Source: Collimonas arenae
Lineage (GTDB): Bacteria; Pseudomonadota; Gammaproteobacteria; Burkholderiales; Burkholderiaceae_D
Reading direction: 5' to 3'
Assembly: GCF_001584165.1 (NCBI RefSeq)
Contig: NZ_CP013233.1
Location: 4,286,620 to 4,350,619 of the forward strand
Length of the DNA stretch: 64,000 nt
The translations under genes and the position numbers were made by a program. Under the pieces are notes generated by a model that saw nothing but the letters and a program-made list of their open reading frames with translations, made no database searches and was not told the origin of the DNA. Shown piece after piece: positions 61,408 through 64,000 of this stretch; position 1 is the stretch's first letter; each line of letters begins with the position of its first letter.

Positions 61408-61486
61408 TTAGCTTCACGTGTTAAGCGCGACGAAAATCAGATTACGGTTTTTTTGCGTCTATGAAATTTTCAGTAAGATTCCCACC

Positions 61487-63016
61487 CTACGGGCGCAGTA
61501 CATATCGGTTTTCGCTGACACATTCATAGCGCTGCAATACGTTGCCGCTATCGTCGACACTCTCAAGGTACACGTCGAACTGCCAGAGGCGCGCCATGTG
61601 GCGCAGCATTTCATCGGTACCATCCGCGAGCGGCCTGCCGTCGCTGCGGAAATGACGCAAGGTCAGGCTGCGGTCGCCGCGTGTGTTGACTGACCATACC
61701 TGGATATTCGGTTCCCGATGGTTGATATCGTATTGGCGCGACAATGCCTGCCTGACATACTGGTAGCCGGCGTTATTGTGGATCGCCGATACTTCCAGCT
61801 CGCTGCGGGTTTCATCATCGAGCACCGCAAACAAGCGCATGTCGCGTATCAGTTTGGGTGACAGATATTGCGCGACAAAGCTTTCATCCTTGAAATTGCG
61901 CATCGCATAATGCAAGGTATCGAGCCACAGCGTCCCGGCCAGTTCGGGAAACCATTCACGATCCTCGTCAGTCGGATTTTCGCAAATGCGCCGGATATCG
62001 CTCATCATTGAAAACCCGAGCGCGTATGGATTAATGCCGCTGTAGTACGACTTGGTCACCGGCGGCTGATACACCACATTACTATGCGAATGGAGAAACT
62101 CCATCATGAAACCATCCGTCAGACGGCCTTCATCGTATAGGGTATTCAGGATCGTGTAATGCCAGAATGTGGCCCAGCCCTCGTTCATGACCTGAGTCTG
62201 GCGCTGCGGATAGAAATATTGAGCGATCTTGCGCACGATACGGATGACCTCACGCTCCCAGGATTCCAGCAGCGGCGAATTTTTCTCGGCAAAATACAGC
62301 AGATTCTCCTGCGTCTCAGGCGGAAAGCGCCCTTCGACCTGCTCTGCCGCCTCAGCCTTCTTCTCCGGCAAAGTGCGCCACAACTCATTGACTTGCGACT
62401 GCATGTACTCTGCACGTTCGCGACGCTGCGCCTGTTCTTTCTCCAGCGACAATTTTTGCGGACGCTTGTAACGATCGACGCCGTAATGCATCAACGCATG
62501 GCAGGAGTCGAGCAGTTCTTCAACTTTGGAGAAACCGTAGCGCTCCTCGCACTCGGCAATATAACTCTTCGCATACACCAGGTAATCGATGATGGCGTGG
62601 GCATCGGTCCAAAGCTGAAACAGGTAGTTTCCCTTGAAAAAGGAATTATGCCCGTACGCTGCATGCGCGATCACCAGCGCCTGCATCGTCATCGTATTTT
62701 CTTCCATCAGATAAGCGATGCACGGATTCGAATTGATGACAATTTCGTAGGCTAGGCCCATCTGGCCGCGCTTGTAATCTCGCTCCGTCATCAGGAAATG
62801 CTTGCCGAACGACCAGTGCCGGTAATTCACCGGCATCCCTGCCGAAGCATAGGCGTCCATCATCTGTTCAGCAGTAATGATCTCCAACTGGATCGGATAG
62901 ATATCCAGCTTGTAGCGCGCCGCCACGCGGGCAATTTCATCGTTGTACTGTTCGATCAGATCGAAACTCCAATCCGACGGACATGGCAACTGGCGATTGA
63001 TCAGACGGTCATTCAT
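61487..63016 (-). CDS. ycgB: SpoVR family protein (YcgB)
   Basis: A 509-aa cytoplasmic protein. Typical blocks are PSDWSFDLIEQYNDEIARVAARY at the start, YRHWSFGKHFLMTERDYKRGQMGLAYEIVINSNPC-like text, and QVMNEGWATFWHYTILNTLYDEG in the middle. The biochemical function is not established. It overlaps yeaH by 4 bp (ATGA), the standard prkA-yeaH-ycgB order. Confidence 0.93.
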   Translation of the reverse strand: MNDRLINRQLPCPSDWSFDLIEQYNDEIARVAARYKLDIYPIQLEIITAEQMMDAYASAGMPVNYRHWSFGKHFLMTERDYKRGQMGLAYEIVINSNPCIAYLMEENTMTMQALVIAHAAYGHNSFFKGNYLFQLWTDAHAIIDYLVYAKSYIAECEERYGFSKVEELLDSCHALMHYGVDRYKRPQKLSLEKEQAQRRERAEYMQSQVNELWRTLPEKKAEAAEQVEGRFPPETQENLLYFAEKNSPLLESWEREVIRIVRKIAQYFYPQRQTQVMNEGWATFWHYTILNTLYDEGRLTDGFMMEFLHSHSNVVYQPPVTKSYYSGINPYALGFSMMSDIRRICENPTDEDREWFPELAGTLWLDTLHYAMRNFKDESFVAQYLSPKLIRDMRLFAVLDDETRSELEVSAIHNNAGYQYVRQALSRQYDINHREPNIQVWSVNTRGDRSLTLRHFRSDGRPLADGTDEMLRHMARLWQFDVYLESVDDSGNVLQRYECVSENRYVLRP

Positions 63017-64000
63017 GTCTGCACCTGCTTCTCGAATAATTCGCGGAACACCGGATAGATCTCGCTGGCAGTTTGCACTTTCTTCATTGCGAACTGCGGA
63101 TTGACCGCGGCGATCTGCTCATATTCGGTCCATAGATTCTGTTCTTCGACTGTCACCTGGATGTAGGCAAAATAGCGTGAGCGCGGCAAGATTTCCTGCT
63201 CCAGCAGCTGTCGGCATTTCGGCGAATCGTCATTCCAGTTGTCGCCATCCGACGCCTGGGCGCCATAAATATTCCAGTCGCCCGGCGGATAGCGGGCATC
63301 GATGATCTGCTTCATCAACTCCAGTGCGCTCGACACCACCGTGCCGCCGCTTTCCTGCGAATGGAAAAAAGTATCTTCATCGACCTCGTCGGCACGTGTG
63401 TGATGGCGAATGAAAACCACCTCGATATGCTCATAATTTCTGGTCAGGAACAGATAGAGCAAGATGAAGAAGCGCTTCGACAAATCCTTGCGCTGCTCAT
63501 CCATCGATCCGGATACGTCCATCACGCAAAACATCACGGCGCGGCTCGACGGCTGCGGCACCTTGACCCGGTTGACGTAGCGCAGGTCGAACGGATCAAT
63601 GAATGGAATGCGCCAGATGCGGCCCTTGAGATGATGGATATCGTCCTCCAGGCGCTTGATCTCATCGCGCCGGTCTTGCGGATCGGCCTTGAGCGCCTCC
63701 ATCAGCTGCTCCAGCTCGCGCAGCTTGACCACCAGCGGCGAACCCAATGCAATACGCCGCCCGAGCGAACTGCGCAGCGAGCGGACGATGTCGATATTGT
63801 TCGGTGTGCCGTCGGTAGAGTAGCCGGCGCGCATGTTTTTCCAGCTTGGTACAGCGATCAGGTTGGTCTTGATCAGGCGCGGCAACTCGAGGTCCTCGAA
63901 GAAGTATTGCATGAATTCTTCGCGCGACAGCTGGAAGACAAAATCGTCTTCGCTTTCGCCCTGATTGCTGGGTGAACTGCCGCCACCTCCAGCGCCGCCC
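63013..64000 (-). CDS. yeaH: DUF444 (UPF0229) family protein YeaH, 5' end outside the window
   Basis: The minus-strand frame is open through the window edge, so the N-terminus (~95 residues) is missing. Visible text upstream of the first internal Met is a Gly/Ser linker (GGAGGGGSSPSNQGE) then DDFVFQLSREEFMQYFFEDLELP. Downstream, a von Willebrand A-like domain has the metal-binding MFCVMDVSGSMDEQ. It is the partner of the serine kinase PrkA/YeaG and SpoVR in a stress and starvation operon; PrkA would lie beyond 64000. Confidence 0.93.
   Translation of the reverse strand, partial: GGAGGGGSSPSNQGESEDDFVFQLSREEFMQYFFEDLELPRLIKTNLIAVPSWKNMRAGYSTDGTPNNIDIVRSLRSSLGRRIALGSPLVVKLRELEQLMEALKADPQDRRDEIKRLEDDIHHLKGRIWRIPFIDPFDLRYVNRVKVPQPSSRAVMFCVMDVSGSMDEQRKDLSKRFFILLYLFLTRNYEHIEVVFIRHHTRADEVDEDTFFHSQESGGTVVSSALELMKQIIDARYPPGDWNIYGAQASDGDNWNDDSPKCRQLLEQEILPRSRYFAYIQVTVEEQNLWTEYEQIAAVNPQFAMKKVQTASEIYPVFRELFEKQVQT

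Overview
The window is 64 kb of compact, moderately GC-rich bacterial chromosome. The gene content and order suggest a betaproteobacterium of the Burkholderiales, most likely Oxalobacteraceae (Collimonas/Herbaspirillum-like). The main pointers are the mreBCD-mrdA-rodA-rlpA block next to gatCAB, the smg/topB/dprA/LysM/def/fmt neighbourhood, the DUF3717 and DUF4124 proteins, and xdhABC-guaD. The family assignment is inference from protein style and synteny; no rRNA or tRNA gene was seen. There is no phage, plasmid, CRISPR or classical insertion sequence.

Layout. 1-325: 5' part of a patatin-like phospholipase gene. 520-4570: a ferric-iron ABC transporter locus with fbpA behind a Fur-box-like site, fbpC on the opposite strand followed by an unlisted 27-codon membrane microprotein, and fbpB broken by a -1 frameshift. 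4626-6377: an orphan B12-binding radical SAM protein and a DUF3717 protein. 6431-12672: a complete ribose operon (rbsB-A-C-R-K-D, minus strand) with a perfect 22-bp palindromic operator ahead of rbsB and, divergent from it, a lipoprotein nucleoside hydrolase that could supply ribose. 14169-23297: an aminotransferase, topB, smg, dprA, a LysM protein, def and fmt. 23298-24489: a lone type IV pilin gene between long non-coding flanks. 24490-28822: a hexose-6-P mutarotase, a GNAT acetyltransferase and phnCDE behind a Pho-box-like site.

29213-36434 is the cell-elongation operon mreB-C-D-mrdA-rodA-rlpA (minus strand). Divergent from it, gatC, gatA and gatB (Glu/Asp-tRNA amidotransferase) carry an unrecognised secreted six-cysteine protein between gatA and gatB. 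40763-46015 holds a mixed set: a DUF4124 protein, pyrE, an exonuclease III, a class II glutamine amidotransferase, a BMP-type binding protein without its transporter, a DUF3096 microprotein and a 2Fe-2S ferredoxin. 46012-48828 is an Lrp/AsnC regulator divergent from ornithine aminotransferase (rocD, also frameshifted) overlapping an amidinotransferase-fold hydrolase, an arginine/citrulline-ornithine catabolic module. metH follows. 52845-61258 is a purine module: an AzgA-type purine permease divergent from xdhABC and guaD. The window ends in spoVR/ycgB and yeaH of the stress operon prkA-yeaH-ycgB.

I found no clear-cut new biological system. The least explained items are the 27-codon membrane ORF behind fbpC, the Cys-rich secreted protein inside the gatCAB cluster, the isolated pilin locus, the two single-base frameshifts, and two families of palindromic repeats that sit only between convergent genes.
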